Shown: piece after piece, positions 30,325 to 44,000 of the stretch
Position numbering within the stretch: position 1 is the first letter of the stretch
How the letters are laid out: each line of letters begins with the position of its first letter
Assembly: GCF_019175285.1 (NCBI RefSeq)
Contig: NC_056526.1
Location: 125,327,271-125,391,270, forward strand
DNA from: Sceloporus undulatus
Lineage: Eukaryota; Chordata; Lepidosauria; Squamata; Phrynosomatidae
Reading direction: 5' to 3'
Length of the DNA stretch: 64,000 nucleotides
Position numbers and translations under genes: made by a program
Notes under the pieces: model-generated
What the model saw: only the letters and a program-made list of their open reading frames with translations
Told to the model about the DNA's origin: nothing
Database searches by the model: none

Positions 30325-31952
30325 AAGAAAACATGTTTGAAGCCTTTATTTACAAAAGCTTTAAAAACAAATACCCTCTTATGCAAATGTATTATTTTTC
30401 TTTAAAAAGGACCACCCAGTTACATCATTGTAACTTCATGAGGAAAAAAAAAAGGAAAACAAGTTAAAGTACATGGTAAACAGATCAACTTGCTCAACAT
30501 TGCTAAGATTTACTCCCAACTGATTTTCAGTGTAGATGATATACAAAATGCAGTTACAGGCACTCCATCATTTCAGTTTAGGTTTTAGCTATTCAATATC
30601 AGTTAAAGTCTTCCTGCACAACTGCTTTGTATGAGCATGCTCTGCATGGTGAGGAAAGTATTTGTGGTCCTTTAATAAAACAAGGTATTTATAAAATATA
30701 TTGCTGAGATAGACTCAAAAAATAAGCTAGCCTTATAAGTCTTGGGTAACTTTATTAGGTACAAACATATTTGTTGTTTTACAACAAATGTCCTTTGTAG
30801 TTGCTCCAGAAAAGGACATTCCTATTTTCCTTTTCTATTTGGCTCTATATCAAGTTGACTTCAAATCTTTGGAACTCATTCTTAAACTGAGTTGTGTTCA
30901 TCTACTCAAGTAAAGAATAAATAAGATTTTAAAATAGAAAGTATTGTGGGGCATAGCTTGCTGGAACAGGTATGAGAAAATGGATCCACAGTTAGCACAA
31001 CTTGTTAATCTAACTGCAATTTCCATCCTTTTGATTAAGTCTGATCAGACAAAACTAAACATGGGCACAGAAACTTTCCTGATAGCTCTAAATCTTGTTT
31101 TTAGAGATTGGGGGGATGGATCCATGAAGATTTTCTCCTAAACATACTCCATGGAGAACTGATCAGGAACATGTATCAGATGCTACATGAGAGCCTCAGT
31201 TCAGCGGAGAGTACAGAAGAGTGATTCCTCACAGCTCCATCTAACTATTTCCATCACAAAGCAGTATTAAACTGGCAAGCCAATTACAACTTGGTGTGTG
31301 CAGGACACACTTGGAAGACCAGGCACCAGTTTAGATACAAGAGCAGCTGCTAAGATTTCAGTAGTTTTGAACAGAAATTATACAATGAGTGTGCTTTTCT
31401 TCAGTGGATTTGAAACTGATGTGGGGAGTGGTGAAAAACCATAGGCTGGCAGATTTGTTTCGGTCAAGGAAGGAAAACCAGAACTTCAGATAAAACAAGA
31501 GGATCTGACTGTGAGTCACTCTTCTAAAGTGCAAATGTGATGGTCCACAATCTTGAATAGCTAAAACTCCTGTACACTGGGATAAATATCAATCAGTGCT
31601 AGTTCAAGTTTAAGAAAATGGGTGGGGAAGATAATAAACCAATGCTAAGACCAATTAAAGTTTACCAGAAATTTCATTATCATTTTTGCTTTCCTCTTCT
31701 ATCTGCCACACTGCTCCTACATGTGCTTATGTACAGTTGGGCAAAGTACAAGGCCACAGTTCACCCAGAAATGCCTACACATCAAGGTCAAAAAACTGGG
31801 ATAGGAACAGTCAAGTTTAGTAGGTACAAATGCAGAAAAAAGTGTGCTGATAACAAGAGGAAAAGAATGCCTTATTGTCCAAGGGATTCAGTCAGAGATA
31901 AAACCTATGTACAAGCAGGTGGAGCTCAGAAAAAGTGGTTTTCAATTTCATG
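30325..31952 (-). other. CNOT7: Probable CNOT7 3'UTR
   Basis: Minus-strand sequence downstream of the CNOT7 stop, about 1.6 kb, free of transposons. It ends near an AATAAA at 30350-30345 read on the minus strand. Frames such as 31618-32010 on the plus strand overlap the last exon in antisense and are not genes. Confidence 0.65.
30345..30350 (-). terminator. CNOT7: CNOT7 polyadenylation signal
   Basis: Minus-strand AATAAA (plus 'tttatt') followed by a transcript-like end; it fits the expected 3'UTR length. Cleavage would fall near 30325-30330. Confidence 0.55.
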
Positions 31953-32081
31953 TCATGATTGCTTGTTGGCTTCTTCTTCATATGCATTTCCTGTCCCGTT
32001 CTGTACATAAGATGATCCTGAACCAAGACCATATAAATGACCACAGTATTTGGCATCGTCAATGTGATCTTCGAAGAACAT
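31953..32081 (-). CDS. CNOT7: CNOT7 last coding exon
   Basis: Acceptor 'ttgtttcag' on the minus strand. Encodes [20 protein letters not shown], then [22 protein letters not shown] and stop TGA at 31955-31953; residues 244-285. Confidence 0.97.
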   Translation of the reverse strand: MFFEDHIDDAKYCGHLYGLGSGSSYVQNGTGNAYEEEANKQS

Positions 32082-35000
32082 CTGAAACAAAATTTAAAAC
32101 GTATCATTATTGGCCTTTATTTCAATAGTAATTTAAAAAAACCTGCATGTGACAATATATGACTTCTATTCCCGCCAAGCAAAAATAAATCTAAGCATAA
32201 TAAAACATCTCCCAGACTATGGAAACCAGTGGCTTTAATCAGTAACAAAGTACCATTAGCAACATGCACCAGAATCATAGAACAGTAACATACCTACCAG
32301 AGTAAGTACAAATACAGGAACTGAAATTTAAAGCAATGATAATACAAACTTGGGCTCTTTACAGACCGCAGAAATACGGCGGTCTGCTGGCACTGCTCTT
32401 TGCTGCGCAAGGGAGCCGCTGCGTGCAAACTGCGCGACTCCCTCGCGTTGCAAAAATGGAGCTCCTCGCGGCACGGCTATAACGCTGCGAAGCACCGCTG
32501 GTGCACTCGCGGCGTCATAGCCGCCAAGACAGTGCGGAAGCACAGCGTCCGCTACTTAAAAATGGCGGCGGCCGTCTGGAACGGCCGCCGTCATTTTTTA
32601 CACGCAGAGCGCGTATTAGGGTTAGGGAGGTGCGGAAGCACCGCACCTCCCTATCCCTAGTACACGCTCCACGCGTACTTTAATGGCGATGTGTAACCCG
32701 CCTTAATGACCCAAAAAGCAAAAACCTAACAGCAGCAGGAGTACGGAATGTTATGAAGTGAAACAGTAATAAAACTATGTGTTGCACATTAAAGTCCCAA
32801 AGAAACATAAGTGTTTTCAATGTATGGTGAACAAAACACAGTGGTAACCTGATTAATTTTAGCAAACAAATAGACCCTACCTTCTGTGCAAACTTCCTTC
32901 TTGAAATGGACCCAAAAATAAGATTCTGACAGGAATCCATGAAAACAAATTGCCTTTAAGGTAACTGGCTCCTCATCTGTCCAGAATTTCAAAGACTAAA
33001 ACTGCAATTTTGGATTAATAGTCTGGAGACCAAAGGGAGATCAGTAATATTTGTTAATATGCTAACACAGGCCTGTTACAGACTGCCAAAATTACAGCTG
33101 TTCGGGGTTCTCTTTGGAGGTATGCTGTTTAAATGATGCATGCATCCTAGAATCCAGAAGCTGCACCAAAGCTGCACTCCAGTGCTTAGGAATGGAGTGT
33201 GGCTTTGGCGCGACCTCCGGACTCTGCATCATTTAAATAGCATACCTCCAAAGAGACCTGAAGCAGCTTTATTTTGGCATCTGTAACGGCCACGATAATA
33301 GGCTGGTTGCCACATTTGGACTGTGCAGCTTTCTGACTATCTTCGAGGAGGAGTCCCATGTAGAGTGTACTACATGCCAGTCTAGAGTAAATCAACAAGA
33401 GTGACTGAAATAAAATCCCTCAAACAAAGGCTACAGTTGCCCGTAAGATGAAAAACGTTAAGACAGTCATGTCACCTTGCCACCATTTCTGTTTCCAAGT
33501 AAGCAAGGATCTAGGGGCATCCCCACTCTGCCACCCCTAAAGAAAAACTGTGCCACTTCCTTCAAGGCAAGTGACACTCCAAAAACAAGCTGAACCTCCT
33601 GACTCAAATAATTAGTGTTCCTGACTAATACAGTCACAGCCCTCTGTATTCAAGGATTCCTTATCCACACGTTCAACCATCTACTTCTTGAGGTGTGTGT
33701 GTATATATATGTGTGTGTGTGTATTCTTTTCCAAAAAGCAAACCTTGATTTTGCAGTTTTATATGAGTTTTATATGTGGTGGCTCAAGTGGTTAAGACAC
33801 TGTCTGTTGATTGCAAAATCGGTAGGTTGGCAGTTCAAGGCCCGGGTGCTACGTGATAAGAGTAAGCTCCCATCAATAGTCCCAGCCTCTGCCAACCTAG
33901 CAGTTTGAAACATGCAAATGCAAGTAGATAAATAGGTACCACTCCAATGGGAAGGTAAACAGCTGGCCACATGATCACAGAGTACAGTGCGCCCGCGCCA
34001 TACGCAGCCTTGAGCATATGCGCTCAAGCTGCGGCACGCGCGCGGGGCAGAAGGGGCGGCGCGTCCCATTCAATTGAATGGGTGCATGCACCCGCACACG
34101 AGCCCCATTGTTTCCAATGGGGCTCGAGCATAGGCGGAATTCGCCTTACACGGAGGGATCCGGAACGGATCCCCCGCGTAAGGCGAGGACGGACTGTAGT
34201 CTCTGACAACGCTGGCTCTTCAGCTTAGTAACAGAGATAAGTACTGCCCCCTATGGCTGGACACAACAACCTTGTCAACAGGAAATACCTTTACCTTTAA
34301 GATGACAATGCATATACAGTGCACCCACGTCATACGCAGGTGCTTCATATGCAGCTTCCAGCATATGCTGGAAGCCACACCACAAAAAGCCTTGCACGCC
34401 CTGGAAGAGCGCATGGCCATTACTTCCAATGAGGCTCAAGCTTATGCGTTTTTTCTTTTACGCGGGGGGAAGGGCCCGGAACAGATGCCCCACATAAAGG
34501 AAGAGCCAACTGTAAATGACAATGTCTTCCAACATATTAAAAATCACACCTACCTCTCTCATTTTGAAGAAGGCCATTCCCGTTAACAGAGAGTCAGATC
34601 CTGCCTGATGCTGTGGGCCTATCCTTTCCAACTCTAACTGCTCAGCAACTTCTTGCAATCCACCCTGAAAGAAAACATTGCTGCATAATCAGAAGATTTC
34701 AAGATATGACATCAAGGTAATGGAACAGCAGCCAAAGAAATACATCCCATTTATCTGTTAAAAGAGGTTTGTGAAAGAAGGAGAAATGCACACAACTATT
34801 ATAGCTAAATTTACACATCTTTGAAAAGCAAAAGCTTTCAAATCCCATTTATTTATTTGTATTGCTATATTACATTTCATGCCACACAAATTATACTCTA
34901 AATAAGATCAATTTTTGAAGTGGTACATGGCTCATGTCAGAATCAAGACGTACTAAGCCATTTCAAATGTTGCTTCAATTTTTCCTATTATGGTCTTTGG

Positions 35001-38000
35001 TTGAGTAATAGTGGGAAACTGTGATGGCAAAGAACCAAATGCACCATCTCGACAGAGGGCTACCAATTTACTAGCTGCCATTGCGGAAGCAACCAACTGG
35101 ATATGACACCAGTTGTGTAACTTGAGCAGCATGATACCGCCTCTACACAGATGTTTCTGGTGCTCTGCCCAGTCATGACATTGACAGCATTTTCAGGTCT
35201 GGCAATGTAGCACATACTCCTCCAGGGCTGCAAGAAAAATACCTAAACTCCCTTGTTTAGAGGTCTTTAAACAGAGGCTGGATGGCCATCTGTCAAGGAT
35301 GCTTTGATTGAGAGTTCCTACATGGCAGGGGGTTGGACTGGATGGCCCTTGTGATCTCTTCCAACTCTATGATTCTTCAGAGCTGGGAAATTTAAAGAAG
35401 ATACAAAAGACCTAAGAGCTGCAAAAACTTTAACATGTATTGCCATTAAAATGTTACCCAAACCAGAAGAAGCCACTCCTCACCACCATCTAAATTCAGG
35501 ATTTTTCCTTTTAATATTTTAAGACTTAGACATCAAGAAAAGGTCTCGTTTCAAAAATGAAAACCCTCAAGCTTATTTTTGGATTCTAGGCAAAAAGCTC
35601 TATCATTCCACTAATATAGGATCAAAGTATAGGAGGTATATTTAACAAACCCAGTGGTTATTTCTTAATTTTATAAGCAGCCCATTCGAAATTAGGAGAA
35701 ATATGTATCATATTCTTCAACCCACATCAGCATAAACATTACACAATGCATACAGAAGGTGTATAAGCCAGTGTAGTCAATTTATCTTCCACATCATGCT
35801 CTCTGGTGATTTTGAGGGTTTTTTATACTTCCACATGTGGATTAGACTGATCTCGTGTATTCACAACCAGAAATCTAGCTATTAAATAAATCGGGAATAT
35901 AGGCACGATGTGTAAACAGCCTTCTCAGTATTGCCATCTAGATCCAATGGGACTCCCCTCATCACAGTTATTGTGTGTGATCATAGACCAGAATTGCCAA
36001 GAAAGTTCTTGGGTGCTCTGGACAGACCTTGGAATATACATGCTTCTAGGTATTTATTTTATTATTATTTGTTTAATTAATTTCTGTGCCATCTCCTAGA
36101 AAGGATCCCAAGGCGGCCCACAAATAAAAACTCCTTTTAAAAAAAAGTATTACAATAAAACAATTAAAACATCACATAAAATAATTAAACTATAAACAAA
36201 TATATAGCCTCTACCCTCCTTTTATGTAGAAGTTCACTAGACTTATAACATCTTTCACAGTGCCAGCACGAGGGTGAGAATGAAGCCAAAAGAAAGACAG
36301 TAATAGGTAGAGCCCAGGTGGGCAATGTATGGGCAGATGTGGTTTATCCTTGTGAAAGAGGAATTACACCAGTATATCTTAGAAGCAGCTGTACAGAAAA
36401 ACTGAGGATCCTTGGATTTTCTTTTTAAACTGCAGAGATAGCTTTGCTTTAAAATGCTATTCTTGTGCATCTTCTTCACTGCAGCTTAAATGCCTTCATG
36501 TCACCTCTTCCACAAATTCTGTCCTTACGAAAAATTTAATAAACACATAGTCCAATTGATTCCAAAAGTCAAATATTATTTTATTTTTCAGCACATAACA
36601 AGAACAAATGGCAAAGGCAATTTAGTTGAACTACAGAGGTTTGCTGACATGCACATAGAACAATGCCCAGCTCACATTATGAAATTGGTATTTGAAACAA
36701 CATTCAGTTTAAATCTCATTAAGGATGTAATGACATGGCCACAGAATTCTAGTTAATTCAGATGGTGGGGGTAACATTCATCATGCAAAATGTAAAACAC
36801 TGCCACTATCCAACAATCTTTTTCTCTGAGATTACTCTACTGAATGGGCATAATGTCTTATTAAAGTGATTACATCAGTAAAGCAGGAACTTACCCATCC
36901 CAAAAAGTCTTCAGGTTTACCTGGATTTTCAACATCTGCTTCCCTATCTTCAAATGTATGTAATATTCATTGCAAAAAAGCAATTCATAATTTTGACTAC
37001 AAGGAAAAGTGTCTCAACCACCTTTTTCATCACTGGCTGAGTAATATCATCAAGGGTAACCATACTCTTTAGCAAAGGCTTAACAACACTGCATATCACC
37101 ATCCAGTTTATCTTGGCTTCTTTGCTCAAAAGAACCCATGTTGTTTTTCTTCACAATACTAAACTATCCCTTGCCTCAGATGAGTTCTGCACTTTTAAAT
37201 TCAGTGGCAGTCTGTATTGCAGGAAGCTTTTCTTAAGTCTGTTAACACCACAGGAGCAGTAAATCCACTTTGCTGTTCTTCCTTTCACGCCTTCTTTTCC
37301 AGCGTGCATTTGTCCTCCAGTCCAACAAGCGTCTCCAAATGTTATGCCTAACAGAACAAGCCAGTTAGTAGCCCAACTGGCTTCTCAGCAAAACAAACCC
37401 CACCCTGTATTTGTTGACATGCTCAGATGCCTTTGATCATATACAGCTGACTCCTTGTTTCATGAACTAGCTGCATCCTTTAACCTCACTTAAGGGGGAA
37501 AGCAGACTGGCAGTAAGAGCCAATTTGGGAGTGGTGTGGGGGCATGGTGACTGCATGCCGCATGCTCCGACTCTGCCCCCAAGCTGGAGTCTCACCAGCC
37601 GCCCAACCAGAAGACGGGCAGGGTGGGAACGCTCCTGCAGTGCAGGGATTAGACGCCGCATGAAGGGGGGCCTTCTTTCCAACACAAAAAGTAGCAGAAT
37701 TTTGCCGCTTTTTTGCGCTGGAAAAACGCCTGATCAGGGCTGTGGCGTGCAGTTGCCTACCTCTATCTGGCATGTGCATCAGCTCCCTTTCAAACAGCAA
37801 ATTGCTAGATTGACAAAAGCTTGGTTCCTGCCAAGGTGGAAACCCTGTCTGAGCTGTGGGAATGTTTCTCCACATTTAAAAAATGAGAATCTCAAGGCTA
37901 GGCCTGTAGCCTTCCCTGGACACCTAGCTCTCAATCCCATTGTTGGCTTTAACTAGAGTAGACCTACAAAATCAGTGGGATATACATTAGTGTTGGCTTA

Positions 38001-41000
38001 CCACTCAACAACTGATTAAATCGGTTTGCTCTAGTTGCAACTACTAATAGGATTCAAGCTCCAGGTTTCAATGAAAATTTCTCAGTGCACCAATTTCTCT
38101 GTGAGAATAAGCCTAATTGCAACAGTTTAAAAATACTGTTCAGTCTCTGCAGAATGCATCAGTCTATTTACCTTGAGATTTTTGCAACTCTTCATAAGGT
38201 ACTTCACATCATAAATGACAGGGAAAAACAATCTCAGTATCTCAAAGAAGTCCAGCTCTTCTTCAGGTAAATTGGAATTCGTCAAGATCTTTATCAGATA
38301 TCCAAAGTCGTAGCCACTGCAAAGCAATCATAAATGAAACGAAACAAAAATATCGTCAATTAAGCAGGTAATTATTCTACAAGATCCTTCCTTTCAAACA
38401 AGAACTGTAAGACCAATAAGCATCCCCAGATTACTTCTCTCTGTTTTTCTCCATGTGCATGCCTTCCAACATGGGGAAGGTACTGTTAGAAAATCGTATT
38501 ACATGAGTAAAATTGTAAAACATTTATGTGAGCCTCTCTCACTCAGAAGGAAAATGCATATGCTCCATTTAAACACAGAGTACACACGTTAACCATAATA
38601 ATAAATTCAGAAGGCCACATTGTGGTAATAATACCTCATTAGGCCAACCGAAAATACACAAAATTTTCAGCACAAATTTCTGCATCAGGTAAAGACAGCT
38701 TTTAAAAGGTATATAGGGGGAAAGGGGAACAATGTATTATGAGTCACAGAATCTTCGGGCCCAAACTCCCAAACAGTAGTCATTGGAGTGCAGCATTTTG
38801 ATGCCACACACTGCGATGATGCCCGGACGTTGGGTGGCTGCCTACATGTCGACAGCTTCAAGCAACCCCGGAGGCATAGCATTTATACGCTGCATGCCAC
38901 TGGAGCAGCTTGAAGCTGCCATGGGGCTGCAGCAGAATGGGAAAAGCTGCCTTATCTTTTATATCTTTTATCTTATCTTTTCCACTCCTTTTTTGGCCAG
39001 CTTCAAGGTGGATTAGGGCCGAGGCGTGTGTTCACCGCGGCCCCAATCTGCCTTCAGGAGGGGCAACTTCGAGCCACCCCCACTGCCCCATCTGTTTTGC
39101 CCCTTCATTACATTGTGAAGTAATATGGAAGGTTTGTCAATTATCAAGTAGGCTCACCAGGACAAATATGCCCAACAACCTTGAGCTCACCAAAAACAAC
39201 AAAACCAAAAGAAAGCAGAAAAACAAAAAGAACAATAAAATTTGGTTTTCCATTTGTGAACACAACTCAAATCTGTCCCCTCCCACAACTCAAATGTCTT
39301 TAATTTGCTACCAATAATTCTTGCATTTTTCTTACCACAGTTGACATTTATACATATACACAGAGAGAGAATCAGAGACAGAGAAAGAGATGCCAAAAAA
39401 AATCATTTTTAAGTGGAAGATATGTTCTTTTGAAAGCATTAAGCCAAGCTATACATTGGTTCCAAATTATTTTTTATTAAATAGCTCTATAATTTTTCCA
39501 TGATTTAAAATTATACAGTAATCAACTGTATGTCCAGAGCTACCATCAGTAAATATTTTTAACAGGGGCATGCCTCCCTTTCTATACAACTGACAAGTTT
39601 TGTTTTCCATTATACCTTAATAGCACCTTAAAGCAGTTATTTGCTTTGATACCATTTATACCCAGGTATTTTATAGTACTGTATTATAGTAATTTCCCAC
39701 TCCTCCAAACATTTAGATATAGCACTCCTGATCTCATAAAAGATATATATCTTTTATTTCCAAAGCTTTGGAATTTTAATTTGATATTGCTTTATAATCT
39801 TGCATGTTTGAGTATATGTACTAATCAGTTTGTTTTATATTATATATACAGTTGGTCCTTCTTATATACAGATTTTTTATACATGGATTCAAGCATCCAC
39901 GGTTTGAAAATGTTCAAAAAAAGTATAAATTTCAAATATTAAACCTTGATTTTCCATTTTTTTTAAGGGACACCATTTTGCTATGTCATTATATTTAATG
40001 GGACTTGAGCATACACGATTTTGTTATCCACGGGGGATCTTGGAACCAAACCCCAGCGTATAACAAAGGCCCACTGTATATTTTAGCTTACCTGGATAAT
40101 TTCTTTTGCAATTGTACAGTTTTATGTTTTATTATTGCTTCCTTTTGTCTGTGTATTTGTATATACACGTATATTTTAAATTGTACGCCTTTTGCAGAAC
40201 CCAATTGTTTCTAGTTGTTTTACTCTAAAGCACCATGTACACTGATAGTGCGATATAAATACATGCTTAGTAATTAACTTTTCCTCACCAAAAAAACTGC
40301 GGCTGAAACATAAAAATGCAAATAGGTATCATTCATCCTTCATGTTAAAATATTTCAATCTGTCTTTTTTCTCTGGTATTATGTGAATACCCAGTTGAGT
40401 AACACTATTCAGTCTCCCACCAGACGCATAGAGCAATTAGTGTCACATGATAAAATTTTAGTACTGCCAGCGTACTATACTCATAGCTGAAGGCTTATGT
40501 TTTCATATAAGCATCCTCATCATAGAGTAATGGTACAAACTCAGTAAAGGAATAAGACAAACTGAATTGCAATAGGATTTACTTCTGAGTAAATGTGCCC
40601 GCATGAGACCCAGCATGGTGCGGTAGTTTGAGCACTGAACTACAGTGCTCATGGCCTCAGAGGGAGGCAAAAGCAACCCCCTTCTGAACAAAGGTCCCCA
40701 AGAAAACCCCATGATAGGTTCACTTTAGGGTCATCGTAAGTCAGAAATGACTTGAAGGCAACATGAAGGTGGTGTTAATGCAACACCACCACCCCAAGAT
40801 CTTTTTTTGCTGATCTTTTCCTGGCAGACCTGAAAACCACAAGTGACCTGAGCAAGATTTCCAACCCTCAACTACATCAGCCCCAAGATCCCTTGGAACA
40901 AAAAATTGTGCTTCTAAAGGAACACAGAGAAACAAAACGGGCTTGGTTAAAAATGCACGTTATCATTCAGTAAAGATACACTGTATAACATCCAAAGCGC

Positions 41001-44000
41001 AGTAAAAAAAGTTAAGATTGGCTAAATCTCTGGTTCATAAGGCTGTATGAAGGCAATAAAAAGACAATGGAGGAATAAATGGGAACACCCTGGCGAAAAG
41101 CCATTTTAAAGGTTTCAAGTAATTTAAATATTTCTAATATTTTAACACAGCAACATTTCAACTCAAAACATTTTAACATTTCTCTGATAGGTGCTAGAGC
41201 TAAACACAGTAACTATAATTACAGTTTGCCTTGCAGTTTCTTCCAGCTATTCAAACACAGTTTAAACAGAATTCAGAGTCTTCACCTAAAACTGATCCTC
41301 ACTCCCCAGTGGCATTAACAAGTTCGTAAGAATAATAGGCACAACAGCCAGGACTGGGATAGCTGTTGGAAGCCCTCTTAATTAATGCATGGAACCCATG
41401 TATCAGAATTGCTTGATGGACCACATCAATCAACCCTAGCTAGCCTTGAACTCAGTGACTGATTTTACAATAAATACCATTCCTAGCAACCTTCCACAGC
41501 AAGTTCTCCCATGTATATATGGGAGCTTCTGTAAGAAATTTTGCACTTAGCAAACTGACCAAAGAGATTTCCCTCAGAGTTAAGACCCATTAGGGAGCAA
41601 CCCAGAAAGCAAGTATTCCTCGTTTTATGACTAAATTGTGTGGGAGTAGATAGTATTTGCTGTGTGCCACAGAGACCACAGCAAAACTCAAACTATTAGG
41701 GACAGCTTACATAAATCAAGACCAAAATCCAAATCTATCAAATGTTGATTTCAACCATTTCCTTTAGGAGATCCTTCTCCTGTTTTTCAGGGAGGAGAGA
41801 CATTGGGCGAAACCAAAGGACTGGTACTGCTGGAATCAAATGAGGAGATAATCCATGCAGCAACTTTAAAAAATAACTTCCAAAATCTGGCAATTACAGT
41901 TTAAGATAGAAGGTTCAATGTTTACCCTACCAGCATTATCAAAGAGTCTTCAGAGCTGTACTGAATTTGGGCCTTCCAACGATGTTAATCAACTAATTCC
42001 AGTTTCCATTTACCTGCTAAGCGTACACAAATGGCAGAGATATGTGGCTGTTCCTTCCTCTGACCTGGGAAACTGTTAAAGCAAAATAGAAAAATACAGT
42101 GCTCCCTCTCTACAAGGCTTATACTTCAGTGGCTCATTTTAACATTCAGATCATTTGTTCCCAACTGGAGCCAAAGCATAAGCTTCAGAGATAACTATAA
42201 AGCAGTAAAGCCTTTAAAACAAAATCATATTGCTGCTTCCAGAACACTTTTAGTCCTGATGTTCCAGCATGACTAGCAGGATAATTATGTTCTCTTCATT
42301 TCATTAAAAAAAAAAAAGATAACCATAATCAACAATTTAAACAATTATTTTATGTGGTGCATTTACCTATGAAAAGAAAGCCACTTGACCCCTTCACATA
42401 GCACTACACCCGATGTCATAAGAAGTTCAGCAAAGTATTGAGTTTCAATCCCTTCTTCCTCATGTTTTTTGAATTGGATTCCAGATGTAGTCAGCAACTC
42501 TATGGAATCCTGGGCATACATGTCTTCTCTATGTAAAACAATATGGAAGGAAAAGTTACTTGAAGAAGCAAAGTCCAACACAAACTACAAATTACATTTT
42601 TAAACCAACAGCACAGCACCAATTATGGTAAGAGTTACAGGTTAATCCTGGAATGCAAGTCTACTTAACAGTGTATGAAAATCCCACAGAATTCCATGAC
42701 TATAGCACTGCAATTTATGTTAACAGTTTAGAACATGTATCTGGGACACTGGCTCACAACATGCTGTTTGTGACAGAAAAATCCTTCCCTCACACCACTG
42801 CTATGACCATGAAACTATAGAAGGGACTAATGATCAAGGATCAGCAGGATGGCCTGGGGCTCCTGAGTCTGCAGAGTCTGGACTGACTTTATCATGTAAT
42901 ATAAGGAAAGCTTTTTATCAGCTCAAATCTGAGTAGTCAAATCAGCAGTTCTGCAATGCTGTACCACTTAGTGAATTCGGTGGAATGAAATTCTGAGTTA
43001 AAATGCACTGCACTGGGGATTCAGTCTTAAGCATACTTACTTAGAACCAAAGTTCAGTAAAACCAATATAGTTATTCTAATGAAGCATGCTTAAAATTGC
43101 GGTATAAGACTACTCTCCAAAGTGCACTGACCCAGAAGCTTCTATTATTACAATTGTATTATCATTTGTATCTCCTCAGAACGGTTCAATGTGTTAAGTT
43201 CTTTTACAATTCTTTAGTTCAGATTCAGCCCATCTAACGCAATGCTCAGTGTCCAAAGTTCTTTGTAGTTCTTTAGTTCACCAAGGTCTAATCAGAGCTT
43301 GGAAAAAGCTAATCCACTGCCCAAAGAGCATGACCACTGGCCATGCAGCTGGAAGATTCTGTGAGTAGCACGCTTCGACCAAAAACCTGGTTAATGCTAG
43401 TGGAACATAAAGTTCCACTGATTTACTTAGTATAAGATACTGGGGCAGCCAGACCAGCAGAGGCAGTGTGGATCATAGGTTCCCAACACACCCCACAATC
43501 AGTCCATAGCTATTCAAGTGATGGGAGGAAATGTAATCAGGCACAAACTAGCCTGTTGTGCTCTTGGGGAAAAGGCTGGATACATATAAAGTTAATAAGA
43601 ATAATAAGTGTATACTGTGTGTAAACATACCTTGGATATCTTTTCATGCAAACCTATACAAAAATGTTTCAAGGCTCTGGCCTAAATGGCAAATATTTAG
43701 AGACATAAACAAAACAAAAACAAATCAAACCTCCTCAATACAGATTTTTAAAAATTATAAAGATGGGGGTAGGAAAAGTGCAGCCTACAGGCATCACATG
43801 GCCCAGTTTGTAGCTTAAATCCATTGCAAAACACAACAGTTTGGCAACAATCCCTTCAAAAATCCCAGACACCTTAAAGCCTTCTGGAGAACTAAAATAA
43901 AATAAAAAAATAAATAAATAAATTCTGCTAATATCAACAAGCTGTAACCAGAGAAGCATGAACAAGTATGGATGGGTAAGATATCTAAGGGTCTAAACAG

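Larger units (their letters stand above)
32082..34553 (-). other. CNOT7: CNOT7 intron between last two coding exons
   Basis: Holds a GC-rich MITE (32352-32702), a palindromic MITE (33070-33291), a truncated Tigger-like piece with an inner GT/AT microsatellite (33631-33777), a SINE split by a MITE (33778-34300) and another MITE (34317-34512). The last element ends only about 40 bases from the exon at 34554. Confidence 0.65.
34665..38171 (-). other. CNOT7: CNOT7 intron
   Basis: Contains a CR1 3' end (35250-35380), a LINE-tail fragment (36049-36230) and a probable GC-rich MITE (about 37494-37750). The stretches 34665-35240, 35390-36040 and 36240-37480 show nothing recognisable. Confidence 0.6.
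38317..42366 (-). other. CNOT7: CNOT7 intron
   Basis: Holds a Tigger-like MITE (39849-40076), a LINE-tail piece near 40215-40262, a SINE (40605-40765) and possibly a GC-rich repeat at 38757-39105. The intervals 39110-39840 and 40770-42366 show no recognised feature; some A-rich tracts occur near 42305. Confidence 0.58.

Noticed and set aside
31618-32128. Plus-strand open frames of 130 and 94 residues
   Set aside because: They are antisense to the last CNOT7 exon and its 3'UTR, and the sense frame explains the conservation.
33692-33722. GT/AT tract as a functional Z-DNA or regulatory site
   Set aside because: It lies within a truncated transposon and is an ordinary microsatellite; no supporting context.
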